From: DATCMH01 sp036563505
GTDB lineage: Bacteria; Pseudomonadota; Alphaproteobacteria; Rhizobiales; Beijerinckiaceae
Length of the DNA stretch: 64,000 nt
Direction of reading: 5' to 3'
Assembly (NCBI GenBank): GCA_036563505.1
Contig: DATCMH010000024.1
Location: 124,001 to 188,000 of the forward strand
Positions 21,537 through 29,004 of the stretch are shown here, piece by piece (within the stretch, counting starts at the first letter, position 1; each line of letters begins with the position of its first letter). The notes under the pieces were generated by a model. It saw only the letters and a program-made list of their open reading frames with translations, was not told the DNA's origin and ran no database searches. Both the position numbers and the translations under genes were made by a program.

Positions 21537-21548
21537 TTCAGCGGACTA

Positions 21549-21606
21549 ATCCCTCCCTGCTTGGCGGGGAGGGTGGCCCTCGCGCCAGCGAGGGTCGGGT
21601 GGGGAG
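21549..21606 (+). repeat. Left REP-like arm of the DUF559 element
   Basis: The arm has two hairpins: a conserved one built on CCCTCCC..GGGGAGGG and a variable one (CCCTCGCGCCAGCGAGGG), then GGTCGGGTGGGGAG. It is an inverted copy of the arm at 21971-22022 and ends 19 bp before the DUF559 start codon. Arms of the same type recur at 54258-54312 and 54546-54599. Confidence 0.9.
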
Positions 21607-21625
21607 AGTGCTGGGAGTGACCTGA

Positions 21626-22024
21626 GTGGCCAACGCCCGCGCTCGCACCCTCCGCAAGTCGATGACCCCGCAAGAGGTGAAGCTCTGGGTCCGCTTGCGT
21701 GAGTTGCGCACGCACGGGTTCCATTTCCGCCGACAAGCGCCTCGCGACGGCTACATTCTCGACTTTCTGTGCATCTCGCGCGGGCTCATCGTCGAGGTGG
21801 ACGGCAACCAGCACGGCTTTGAGCGCGAGGCCGCGCGGGACGCCCGCCGCGACGTGCATTTCGCGGCGCTCGGCTCCCGCACGTTGCGCTTCAGCAACTG
21901 GGAGGTCGATCGAAACCTCGACGGGGTGGTCGAGACGATCTTTCTGGCCGGTCAGGCAGCGACACGGCTGCTCCCCACCCGACCGGCTTCGCCGGCCACC
22001 CTCCCCGCAAGCGGGGAGGGATGA
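21626..22024 (+). CDS. DUF559 endonuclease-domain protein (Vsr-like fold)
   Basis: This 132-aa protein belongs to the DUF559 family, predicted nucleases related to the very-short-patch-repair fold. Conserved blocks are MTPQEVKLWVRLR, GFHFRRQAP, DGYILDFLC, LIVEVDGNQH and LRFSNWEV. Asp46, Glu57, Asp59 and His63 are the likely catalytic or metal-binding residues. Translation starts at GTG 21626, just after the left repeat arm, and the last 18 residues and the stop codon are encoded by the right arm. It interrupts the cox locus between structural and maturation genes. Function of the family is not established to my knowledge. Confidence 0.88.
   Translation: MANARARTLRKSMTPQEVKLWVRLRELRTHGFHFRRQAPRDGYILDFLCISRGLIVEVDGNQHGFEREAARDARRDVHFAALGSRTLRFSNWEVDRNLDGVVETIFLAGQAATRLLPTRPASPATLPASGEG
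21971..22022 (-). repeat. Right REP-like arm overlapping the DUF559 3' end
   Basis: CTCCCCACCCGACC, a variable hairpin (GGCTTCGCC core) and a conserved hairpin CCCTCCCCGC..GCGGGGAGGG mirror the left arm almost base for base outside the variable hairpin. The arm is read as codons for the DUF559 C-terminus. Confidence 0.9.
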
Positions 22025-22060
22025 TCTCCGGTTCTATGTTCCCTGACTACCTCGATCGAA

Positions 22061-22132
22061 GCGGCCGGGCTTGACCCGGCCGCGTCACACGGGCCGAAAC
22101 CGCGGCCGCGCGCGGTTGTAGCCGGGTCAAGC
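22061..22132. repeat. GC-rich palindrome with CCGGGTCAAGC motif
   Basis: A perfect 9-bp stem GCGGCCGGG / CCCGGCCGC with a 5-nt loop is followed by a second imperfect hairpin and a repeat of GCCGGGTCAAGC. It lies between the DUF559 element and the convergent TctC-type gene and may act as a terminator for either, though it has no T-tract. Confidence 0.65.
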
Positions 22133-22166
22133 AGGGGAAGGCGCCCGAGCGTCGTCCGTCAAAGCC

Positions 22167-23141
22167 TCATTCGACCTTAACGTTGGCGTCCTTGGCCACC
22201 TTGGCCCAGCGGTCGATCTCGCTGCGCACGAAGCGGCCGAACTCCGTGCCCGTGAGGGTTGGGATCTCCGAGCCTTGACGCGTCCAAGCGTCCTGGATCC
22301 CGGGTGCCGCGAGCGCTGTCTGCAACTCCTTGGTCAGGCGCTCGACGATGGGGGGCGGCGTGTCCTTGGGCGCCCAGAGCGCGTACCAGGTCGAGACTTC
22401 GTAGCCCGGCGCTCCGGCCTCCGTGGCGGTGGGGATGTCAGGAAAGGCTTTGACGCGCTGGGGTGCCGCGACCGCGAGCGCCCGGATCTGGCCGCCCGTG
22501 ATCTGGGCGGCCGAGCTGCCGAGCCCGTCGAAGGCCATGTCGATCTGCCCGGCGACGAGGTCCTGCATGGCAGGGCCGGCGCCGCGATAGGGCACATGGA
22601 CGAGGTTGGTCCCGGTCAGGAGCTTGAACAATTCGCCCGCGAGATGGTGCGCCGTGCCGGCGCCGGCCGAGGCGTAGTTGAACTTGCCGGGAGCGGCCTT
22701 GGCCTGCGCGATGAACTCGGACAAGGTCTTGGCCTCGACCTTGGCCGGCGCCACCACGACGACGTGCGGCACCCGGGCGATGAGGCCGACCGGTACGAAG
22801 TCCTTCTCGAGGTCGTAGGACAGTCTCGGGTAAACGGAGGGCGCGATGACGTGATGCGTCGCGCCGACGAAGAAAGTGTAGCCGTCGGGCGTCGCCTTGG
22901 CGGCCGCAGACGCACCCGTGTTGCCGCCTGCCCCGGCCCGGTTCTCGATCAGGACCCGAACCCCGAGCTGGGTGTCGAGCTGCTGGGCCAGCGGTCGCGC
23001 GAAGGCGTCGGTGCCGCCTCCCGCGGCGAAAGGCACGATGAGCGTGATCGCCCGCTGCGGCCAGGCCTGCTGAGACGCGGCGGGTGAGGTGAGGATACCA
23101 AGGGTGGCGAGCGCCACGAGACACAGGGCGAACGGCTTCAC
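22167..23141 (-). CDS. Bug/TctC-family tripartite tricarboxylate-type substrate-binding protein
   Basis: This 324-aa periplasmic receptor has a signal peptide ending near AASQQA and the Bug-family signature WPQRAITLIVPFAAGGGTDAFAR, then NRAGAGGNTGA and VPYRGAGPAMQDLVAGQIDMAFD. Start is GTG 23141 with AGGAG upstream. No TctA or TctB membrane genes are near, so it is an orphan receptor, as is frequent for this family. The ligand is probably a carboxylate. Its position between the two halves of the hydroxylase locus could mean it supplies a substrate, but it is transcribed in the opposite direction. Confidence 0.9.
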   Translation of the reverse strand: MKPFALCLVALATLGILTSPAASQQAWPQRAITLIVPFAAGGGTDAFARPLAQQLDTQLGVRVLIENRAGAGGNTGASAAAKATPDGYTFFVGATHHVIAPSVYPRLSYDLEKDFVPVGLIARVPHVVVVAPAKVEAKTLSEFIAQAKAAPGKFNYASAGAGTAHHLAGELFKLLTGTNLVHVPYRGAGPAMQDLVAGQIDMAFDGLGSSAAQITGGQIRALAVAAPQRVKAFPDIPTATEAGAPGYEVSTWYALWAPKDTPPPIVERLTKELQTALAAPGIQDAWTRQGSEIPTLTGTEFGRFVRSEIDRWAKVAKDANVKVE

Positions 23142-23351
23142 GGGGCGTTTCTCCTCATATCCGCTCTCGTGGCCTCTGCAGCGGACCCACGAGGCGGACT
23201 TGCGTCTAGGCTAACCGGATCACGCACCGCCGCAACTGGGCGAGCCGTAGGGTCTGGTCATCGGCCCGGAGGAGCGTAGACTCGCCGAGTCCTCGACTCG
23301 CGGGAGCCGAAGCTGGTCCTCGCGCCCGCTGCACCGACCTCTGGGCCAACC

Positions 23352-24248
23352 TTGATCTCGCTTCCCGCCTCCATCGACGACACGCTGAGCCTGCTTCACC
23401 GCGCCGGCTACGTCGGCGACCGCCCGCTCGCCACGGTTCTCTTCCTCGCCCTCAAACTCGGCCGTCCGCTGTTCCTCGAAGGAGAGGCGGGGGTGGGCAA
23501 AACGGAGATCGCCAAGGTTCTGGCCCAAGCGCTCGGCCGCAAGCTGATCCGGCTGCAATGCTACGAGGGTCTCGACGTCGCCTCGGCCGTCTACGAGTGG
23601 AACTACGCCGGGCAGATGATGGCGATTCGGCTCGCCGAAGCTGGCGGCGCTGTCGATCGAAGCGCCCTGGAAGGTGATCTCTTCTCCGACCGCTACCTCG
23701 TCCGCCGCCCGCTGCTCCAGGCGCTCGCACCCGATCCCGCCGGCCCGCCGATCCTCTTGATCGACGAGCTCGACCGCACGGACGAGGCGTTCGAGGCCTT
23801 CCTGCTCGAAGTGCTCTCCGACTTTCAGGTCACGGTGCCGGAGCTCGGCACGATCCGCGCCGCGGCGCCACCGATCGTCATCCTCACGTCGAACCGCACC
23901 CGGGAGATCCACGACGCCTTGAAGCGCCGCTGCCTCTATCACTGGGTCGACTACCCCGACGCGGCGCGGGAGCTTGCGATCCTGAAGGCGAAGGTGCCCG
24001 GCGCGCCCGAAAAGCTTTCCCGCGCCATCGTCGCCTTCGTGCAGGCGATCCGCAAGGAGGACCTGTTCAAGGCTCCCGGTGTCGCCGAGACGCTCGATTG
24101 GGCATCCGCGCTCGTCGAACTCGACGCCGTGGCGCTCGACCCAGCCCTCGTGTCGGACACGCTCGGCGTCCTGCTAAAATACCAGGACGACATCCAGAAG
24201 ATGCAGGGGTCGAAGGCGAAGCAGGTTCTGGACGCGATCGCGTCATGA
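23352..24248 (+). CDS. coxD: MoxR/CoxD-family AAA+ ATPase
   Basis: This 298-aa ATPase has Walker A GEAGVGKT (44-51), Walker B ILLIDE (134-139) and sensor 1 VILTSNRTREIHDALKRRCLYHW. CoxD proteins of this group are needed to mature the CO dehydrogenase active site together with CoxE. The apparent start is TTG 23352 with no clear ribosome site, so the true start is unsure. It overlaps the VWA gene by 4 bases (ATGA), and this pairing with a VWA protein is the hallmark of the MoxR-VWA chaperone systems. Confidence 0.88.
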   Translation: MISLPASIDDTLSLLHRAGYVGDRPLATVLFLALKLGRPLFLEGEAGVGKTEIAKVLAQALGRKLIRLQCYEGLDVASAVYEWNYAGQMMAIRLAEAGGAVDRSALEGDLFSDRYLVRRPLLQALAPDPAGPPILLIDELDRTDEAFEAFLLEVLSDFQVTVPELGTIRAAAPPIVILTSNRTREIHDALKRRCLYHWVDYPDAARELAILKAKVPGAPEKLSRAIVAFVQAIRKEDLFKAPGVAETLDWASALVELDAVALDPALVSDTLGVLLKYQDDIQKMQGSKAKQVLDAIAS

Positions 24249-25471
24249 CCGCCGACAGCATCAGCGCTCAGGATGGCCAGGGCCGCCTCCCCGAGAACAT
24301 CGCCTACTTCGCCCGGGCCTTGCGCGCGGCCGGCCTGCCCGTCGGGCCGGGGCACGTGCTCGACGCGATCACGGCGGTCGAGGCGGCGAGGATCGGCTCG
24401 CGCGAGGACTTCTACTGGGTGCTCCACGCCGTCTTCGTGAAGCGGCACGAGCATTCGAGCGTCTTCGACCAGGCATTCCGCATCTTCTGGCGCAAGCGCG
24501 CGCTGATGGAAAAGCTCATCGCTGCCCTCTCGCCGATCGCGCCAGGCGGCGAGAAGGCGGCGGACAAGCCCAAGGCCGGCGCGCTGCGCGTCGCTGAGGC
24601 CCTCGCGCCGCCGGCCAAGAAGGACGCGCAACTGAGGGAGGAAACCGAGTTCTCCGCCCGCCTCACTGTGTCCGACCGCGAGGTGCTCAAGGCCAAGGAC
24701 TTCGCGCAGATGTCCGCGGCCGAGATCGCCAAGGCCAAGCGCCTCATCGCGAACCTGACCCTGCCCGAGGACGCCCTCGTGACGCGCCGGTTCGCGCCCG
24801 CGGCCGCCGCCCGCCGGGTCGACCCGCGCCGGTCGTTCCGCCGCTCGCTGCGGGCCGGCGGCGCCTCGATCGACCTCGCCTTCCGCGAGCCGGCGACCCG
24901 TCACCCGCCCCTCGTGGCGCTCGTCGATATCTCCGGCAGCATGGCGGAGTATTCCCGCCTCTTCCTGCACTTCCTTCACGCCCTCGCCGAGAAGCGCCGC
25001 CGCGTCCACGCTTTCGTGTTCGCGACGCGGCTCACCAACATCTCGCGGGAGCTCGCGAGCCGCGACCCGGATGACGCCCTGGCCCGGGCCGCCAAACGCG
25101 TGCAGGACTGGGAGGGCGGCACGCGGATCGCCGAGACCCTGCACGGCTTCAATCGCCACTGGTCGCGCCGCGTGCTGGGGCAGGGGGCGACCCTGCTCCT
25201 GTTCACCGACGGCCTGGAGCGCGAGGTGACGGACGACCTCGCCTTCGAGATGGACCGCCTCAAGCGCTCCTGCCGCCGCCTGATCTGGCTCAACCCGCTC
25301 CTGCGCTTCGAGGCGTTCCAACCCCGCGCGGCCGGCATCCGGACGATGCTGCCCCACGTGCACGAGTTCCGGCCGATCCACAGCCTCGCCTCCATGGACG
25401 AGCTCTGCGCGGCGCTGGCGGCAGGCCCGCGTCCGGGTGAGCCGCGGCGCTGGTTGCGCGAGGTTGGGTAA
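24245..25471 (+). CDS. coxE: VWA-domain protein, CoxE family
   Basis: This 408-aa protein has an N-terminal helical region and a C-terminal von Willebrand A domain with the MIDAS motif DISGSM, a TDG motif in LLFTDGLERE and the ending typical of CoxE. A lysine- and alanine-rich linker lies near residues 100-125. It is coupled to the AAA+ gene by a 4-base overlap. The pair is expected to remodel the hydroxylase during metal insertion; the sequence does not show which partner is bound. Start ATG 24245; a longer open frame overlaps coxD and is not credible. Confidence 0.9.
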   Translation: MTADSISAQDGQGRLPENIAYFARALRAAGLPVGPGHVLDAITAVEAARIGSREDFYWVLHAVFVKRHEHSSVFDQAFRIFWRKRALMEKLIAALSPIAPGGEKAADKPKAGALRVAEALAPPAKKDAQLREETEFSARLTVSDREVLKAKDFAQMSAAEIAKAKRLIANLTLPEDALVTRRFAPAAAARRVDPRRSFRRSLRAGGASIDLAFREPATRHPPLVALVDISGSMAEYSRLFLHFLHALAEKRRRVHAFVFATRLTNISRELASRDPDDALARAAKRVQDWEGGTRIAETLHGFNRHWSRRVLGQGATLLLFTDGLEREVTDDLAFEMDRLKRSCRRLIWLNPLLRFEAFQPRAAGIRTMLPHVHEFRPIHSLASMDELCAALAAGPRPGEPRRWLREVG

Positions 25472-25481
25472 GGCTTAACTT

Positions 25482-25577
25482 GTCATTCCGGGGCTCGGCG
25501 CAGCCGAGAACCCGGAATCCAAGCGCGCTGCCCGTCTGCCATGGGTTCCGGGCTCCGCTTCGCGGCCCCGGAATGAC
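25482..25577. repeat. Intergenic palindromic repeat, GTCATTCCGGGGC family (copy 2)
   Basis: The element starts with GTCATTCCGGGGCTCGGC and ends with GGCCCCGGAATGAC, as in the copy at 3020-3117. It separates coxE from the XdhC gene and stops 13 bp before its start codon; the ATG inside the right end (25573) belongs to the repeat and is not the likely start. Confidence 0.85.
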
Positions 25578-25590
25578 GAAGGAACAAGGC

Positions 25591-25914
25591 ATGCTCTCCA
25601 CCGACAGCGACATCCTGCGCGAGGCCGAGGGCTGGCGGCGCGCCGGTCGCGGCGTGGCCGTCGCCACCGTCGTCGAGACCTGGGGTTCGGCGCCGCGGCC
25701 CGTCGGCAGCCATCTCGTGGTCGATGAGGAGGGCACGTTCCTCGGCTCCGTCTCGGGCGGTTGCGTCGAGGGCGCGGTGATCACGGAGGCGGTCGACGTC
25801 ATCGCCGACGGGAAGCCGCGGATGCTCGAGTTCGGCGTCGCCGACGAGACGGCCTGGCGCGTCGGCCTCTCCTGCGGCGGCCGGATCCGCGTCTACGTCG
25901 AGAAGGTCGATTGA
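25591..25914 (+). CDS. XdhC/CoxI-family protein, N-terminal domain only
   Basis: This 107-aa protein is the XdhC/CoxI N-terminal domain on its own. It shows VATVVETWGSAPRPVGSHLVV and GSVSGGCVEGAV, with the conserved Cys. XdhC proteins bind molybdenum cofactor and promote its sulfuration before insertion into hydroxylases. The Rossmann half lies in a separate gene at 26547-27236. I chose the ATG at 25591 with GAAGGA before it. It overlaps the LysE gene by one base (TGATG). Confidence 0.9.
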   Translation: MLSTDSDILREAEGWRRAGRGVAVATVVETWGSAPRPVGSHLVVDEEGTFLGSVSGGCVEGAVITEAVDVIADGKPRMLEFGVADETAWRVGLSCGGRIRVYVEKVD

Positions 25915-26543
25915 TGCCGAGCCTGGAGGTTCTCCTCGCTTTCGCGGCCGCCACCGCGGTCTTCGCCTATATTCCAGGACCGGCACTGCTCTACACGGCG
26001 GCGCAGACGCTGGCCCGCGGCCGCCGCGCCGGCTTCATGGCAGCGGCGGGCATCCATCTCGGATGCTATGCCCACGTGATCGCGGCGGCTTTCGGCCTCT
26101 CGGCGGTGTTCCGTCACGTCCCGGAGCTCTACGCCGCGCTGAAGATCGCGGGCGCCCTCTACCTCGTCTGGCTCGGCATCGGCATGCTGCGCGCCAGGGC
26201 GGACGGGACTGAAACGCCAGCGATCGCACCCCGCTCGGCGCGGCGCGCCTTCATCGACAGCGTGGTCGTCGAGCTCCTGAACCCGAAGGTCGCGATCTTC
26301 TTCATCGCCTTCCTGCCGCAGTTCGTCGATCCGCAGGCGAGCTTCCCCGTCTGGCTGCAGTTCCTGATCCTCGGCACGGTCGTGAACTTCGCCTTCTCCT
26401 CCGCCGATGTCGTCACCGTGCTCGCCGCGTCTACGATCATGACGAAGCTGAGGAGCGGCGGGCACGTCCGGCGTCTCGTCGAACGGATCGGCGGCGCGGT
26501 GATGATCGGCCTCGGCGTGAAGCTCGCCGCCGACCGGACCTAG
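25914..26543 (+). CDS. LysE/RhtB-family amino-acid or metabolite exporter
   Basis: This 209-aa inner-membrane exporter has about six hydrophobic segments and the family marker YIPGPALLYTAAQTLARGRRAG in the first loop, then AGALYLVWLGIGMLRAR and LNPKVAIFFIAFLPQFVDP. It sits between the two XdhC half genes, overlapping the first by one base and ending 3 bp before the second, so all are translated together. The cargo is unknown; export of a product or inhibitor linked to the hydroxylase is a speculation from position. Confidence 0.9.
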   Translation: MPSLEVLLAFAAATAVFAYIPGPALLYTAAQTLARGRRAGFMAAAGIHLGCYAHVIAAAFGLSAVFRHVPELYAALKIAGALYLVWLGIGMLRARADGTETPAIAPRSARRAFIDSVVVELLNPKVAIFFIAFLPQFVDPQASFPVWLQFLILGTVVNFAFSSADVVTVLAASTIMTKLRSGGHVRRLVERIGGAVMIGLGVKLAADRT

Positions 26544-26546
26544 AGG

Positions 26547-27236
26547 ATGCGCCTCGATCTCCTCTCAGCCCTCAACGCCGAGCGCGCCGCGCGCCGCGCG
26601 GCCATCCTCGTGACGGAGATCGACGGCGGTGCCCAACGGCTCGTGCGCGAGGCCGACATCGCCGACGACCCGCTCGCCGACGAACTGTCGGAACGTCTCA
26701 GGACAGGCAAGAGCGGTCTCGTCGCGGCCGAGGGGCGAGAACAGTTCCTCACGGTTCAGGTGCCGCCGGTGCGTCTCGTCGTGGTCGGCGCGGTGCATAT
26801 CAGCCAGGCCCTCGCCCCCATGGCCCGGGGCCTCGACCTCGACGTCACGATCCTCGACCCGCGCACGGCCTTCGCCAGCCCCGAGCGCTTCCCCGACGTC
26901 ACGCTCATCCCCGAATGGCCCGACGAGGCCCTGCCCCGGATTGGGCTCGACCGTTATACGGCGATGGCTGCCCTCACCCACGATCCGAAGATCGACGATC
27001 CGGCGCTCGACGCGGCACTGCGGGCCGAGTGCTTCTACGTCGGCGCCTTGGGCTCGCGCAAAACGCACGCCCGGCGCGTCGAGCGCCTGACGACCGCGGG
27101 CTTCGACGAGGCCGCGATCGGGCGCATCCACGCGCCGATCGGCCTCGACATCGGCGCCGTGAGCCCGGCGGAGATCGCGGTGTCGATCCTCGCCGAGGTG
27201 GTCTCGGTGCTGCGGCGCGACCGGAGGCGGGCGTGA
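26547..27236 (+). CDS. XdhC-family protein, C-terminal Rossmann domain
   Basis: This 229-aa protein carries the XdhC Rossmann domain: VRLVVVGAVHISQALAPMA, then LDVTILDPRTAFASPERFP, AALTHDPKIDDPAL and YVGALGSRKTHARR. The C-terminal GLDIGAVSPAEIAVSILAEV matches the family ending. Residues 1-75 show only weak resemblance to the N-terminal XdhC domain and lack the GGC motif, so it probably works with the short XdhC at 25591-25914. Its stop overlaps the GTG start of the next gene (GTGA). Confidence 0.9.
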   Translation: MRLDLLSALNAERAARRAAILVTEIDGGAQRLVREADIADDPLADELSERLRTGKSGLVAAEGREQFLTVQVPPVRLVVVGAVHISQALAPMARGLDLDVTILDPRTAFASPERFPDVTLIPEWPDEALPRIGLDRYTAMAALTHDPKIDDPALDAALRAECFYVGALGSRKTHARRVERLTTAGFDEAAIGRIHAPIGLDIGAVSPAEIAVSILAEVVSVLRRDRRRA

Positions 27237-28840
27237 GGTTCGGCCCCGTCCCCGTGGCTGAGGCTGTCGGCGCGCTCGCCGCCCACACGGTGCGGGCCGG
27301 CGACGCGGTGCTGAAGAAGGGCAGCCGCATCGGGCCTGAGGAGGCCGCGCGCCTCGCCGCGGCGGGCGTCGCCGAGGTCACCGTCGTGCGCCTCGAACCT
27401 GGCGATCTGGGCGAGGACGAAGCCGCGGAGCGCCTCGCCCGCCGGCTCGCCGGAGGCGAGGTGCGGGTCGAGCGTCCCTTCACCGGCCGGTCGAACCTGT
27501 TCGCGACGCGGGCCGGCGTGCTCGTCGTCGACCGGAGCGCGGTCGATGCCCTGAACGGCGTCGACGAGGCGATCACGGCCGCGACGCTGCCGGCCTATAA
27601 GCCCGTCGTCGCGGGAGAGATGATCGGCACGGTCAAGATCATCCCCTACGCGGTGCCCGAAGCCCTCGTCGCGGCAGCGGAAACGGCCGCCGGTCCCGGG
27701 GGACTCGCGGTCGCGCCCTATCGCCTGGCGCGGGTGGGCGTGGTGTCCACCCTGGCACCGGGCCTTAAACCGAGCGTCGTCGAGAAGACGCTTCAGGTGC
27801 TGCGCGACCGCCTCGCGCCGACGGGCGCCGCGATCACCGCCGAGCTGCGCGTTCCGCACGAGGCGGAGGCGGTGGCTGAGGGGCTCGCCCGGCTCCGCGA
27901 GCAGGGCTGCGAACTCCTGGTCGTCTTCGGCGCCTCAGCCATCGCCGATCGGCGGGACGTCATCCCGGCCGGTCTCGAGGCGGCCGGCGGCCTGATCCGC
28001 CATTTCGGGATGCCGGTCGACCCCGGCAATCTGCTGCTCTTGGGCGCCCTCGATAGGGCGCCGGTGCTGGGCGCTCCCGGCTGCGCGCGGTCGCCGAAGG
28101 AGAACGGCTTCGACTGGGTGCTGCACCGCCTCCTCGCGGGGCTGGAGGTTACCCGCGCCGACATCGTCGGCCTCGGGGTCGGCGGCCTCTTGATGGAGAT
28201 CGTCTCCCGCCCGCAACCCCGAACCCCAGCGGAGACGCGCGCGCCGTCCCGCATCGGCGCGGTGGTCCTCGCGGCCGGCCAATCCCGGCGCATGGGCGGG
28301 CCGAACAAGCTCTTGGCCCGCCTCGACGGCAGGCCGTTGGTGCGTGGTGTGGTCGAGGCGGCGCTGGCGGTGGCGCGGCCGGTCGTGGTGGTGACCGGCC
28401 ACCAGGCCGAAGCCCTGCGCGGCGCGCTGTCTGGGCTCGACGTTCGTTTCGTGCACAATCCCGATTACGCCGACGGGCTCTCGACCTCGCTGAAAGTCGG
28501 CATCGCGGCCCTGCCGCCGGACGTCGACGGTGCCTTCGTGTGCCTCGGCGACATGCCGGGCATCACCGCCGAGCCGCTCAAGCGAATCGCGGCCGCCTTC
28601 GAGCCGGGCCGGGCCTCCATTGTCGTCCCGACCAGCGCCGGCAAGCGCGGCAACCCCGTTCTGTGGGACCGTCAGCACTTTCCCGCCCTGCTGACCGTGA
28701 CGGGCGATGTCGGCGCGCGTCACCTCATCGGCGAGAACGCAGATTCCGTGGCGGAGGTGGAGATCGGCCCGGCGGCGGCCCTTGACCTCGACACGCCGGA
28801 GGCCATGCGGGAAGCGGGCGGCGTCCTCGAGACGGCGTGA
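27233..28840 (+). CDS. Fused molybdopterin-binding / molybdenum cofactor cytidylyltransferase (MocA-like) protein
   Basis: This 535-aa protein joins two functions. Residues 1-330 resemble a MoeA/MogA-like molybdopterin-binding protein (KPVVAGEMIGTVKIIPYAV; VFGASAIADRRDVIPAGLEAAGG; MPVDPGNLLLLG). Residues about 345-535 form an NTP transferase of the MocA/MobA type with VVLAAGQSRRMGGPNKLLA, LGDMPGI and GKRGNPVLW, consistent with transferring CMP to the cofactor. This supplies MCD cofactor for the hydroxylase upstream. Start GTG 27233 overlaps the XdhC stop. Fusions of this kind are known next to XdhC genes in alphaproteobacteria. Confidence 0.9.
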   Translation: MRFGPVPVAEAVGALAAHTVRAGDAVLKKGSRIGPEEAARLAAAGVAEVTVVRLEPGDLGEDEAAERLARRLAGGEVRVERPFTGRSNLFATRAGVLVVDRSAVDALNGVDEAITAATLPAYKPVVAGEMIGTVKIIPYAVPEALVAAAETAAGPGGLAVAPYRLARVGVVSTLAPGLKPSVVEKTLQVLRDRLAPTGAAITAELRVPHEAEAVAEGLARLREQGCELLVVFGASAIADRRDVIPAGLEAAGGLIRHFGMPVDPGNLLLLGALDRAPVLGAPGCARSPKENGFDWVLHRLLAGLEVTRADIVGLGVGGLLMEIVSRPQPRTPAETRAPSRIGAVVLAAGQSRRMGGPNKLLARLDGRPLVRGVVEAALAVARPVVVVTGHQAEALRGALSGLDVRFVHNPDYADGLSTSLKVGIAALPPDVDGAFVCLGDMPGITAEPLKRIAAAFEPGRASIVVPTSAGKRGNPVLWDRQHFPALLTVTGDVGARHLIGENADSVAEVEIGPAAALDLDTPEAMREAGGVLETA

Positions 28841-28844
28841 CGCC

Positions 28845-29003
28845 TCAAGGCTTGCCGGCGCGCTTGGCGTCCCCTCGGCAGCGGTCGGAGCAGTAGCGCA
28901 CCTTCTCCCAGACGCGCTCCCACTTCTTGCGCCAGGCGAAGGGCCGGCCGCAGGCGGCGCAGATCTTCTCAGGCAGATCGGCCTTGCGGCGCATCTTCGG
29001 CAT
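28845..29003 (-). CDS. DUF2256 zinc-binding small protein
   Basis: This 52-aa protein carries the DUF2256 pattern: ADLPEKICAACGRPFAWRKKW followed by WEKVRYCSDRC, with four cysteines (15, 18, 38, 42) able to bind zinc. Start ATG 29003 lies one base after the stop codon of the formyltransferase gene, so the two form an operon. DUF2256 genes are often found near cryptochrome/photolyase genes, and an FeS photolyase lies 1.7 kb away. Its molecular role is not known to me. Its 3' end is 4 bp from the convergent cofactor gene. Confidence 0.88.
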   Translation of the reverse strand: MPKMRRKADLPEKICAACGRPFAWRKKWERVWEKVRYCSDRCRGDAKRAGKP

Positions 29004-29004
29004 G

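Noticed and set aside
25573..25590. ATG at 25573 as start of the short XdhC gene
   Set aside because: It lies inside the conserved right end (GGAATGAC) of a repeat; the ATG at 25591 has GAAGGA in front and fits the domain.
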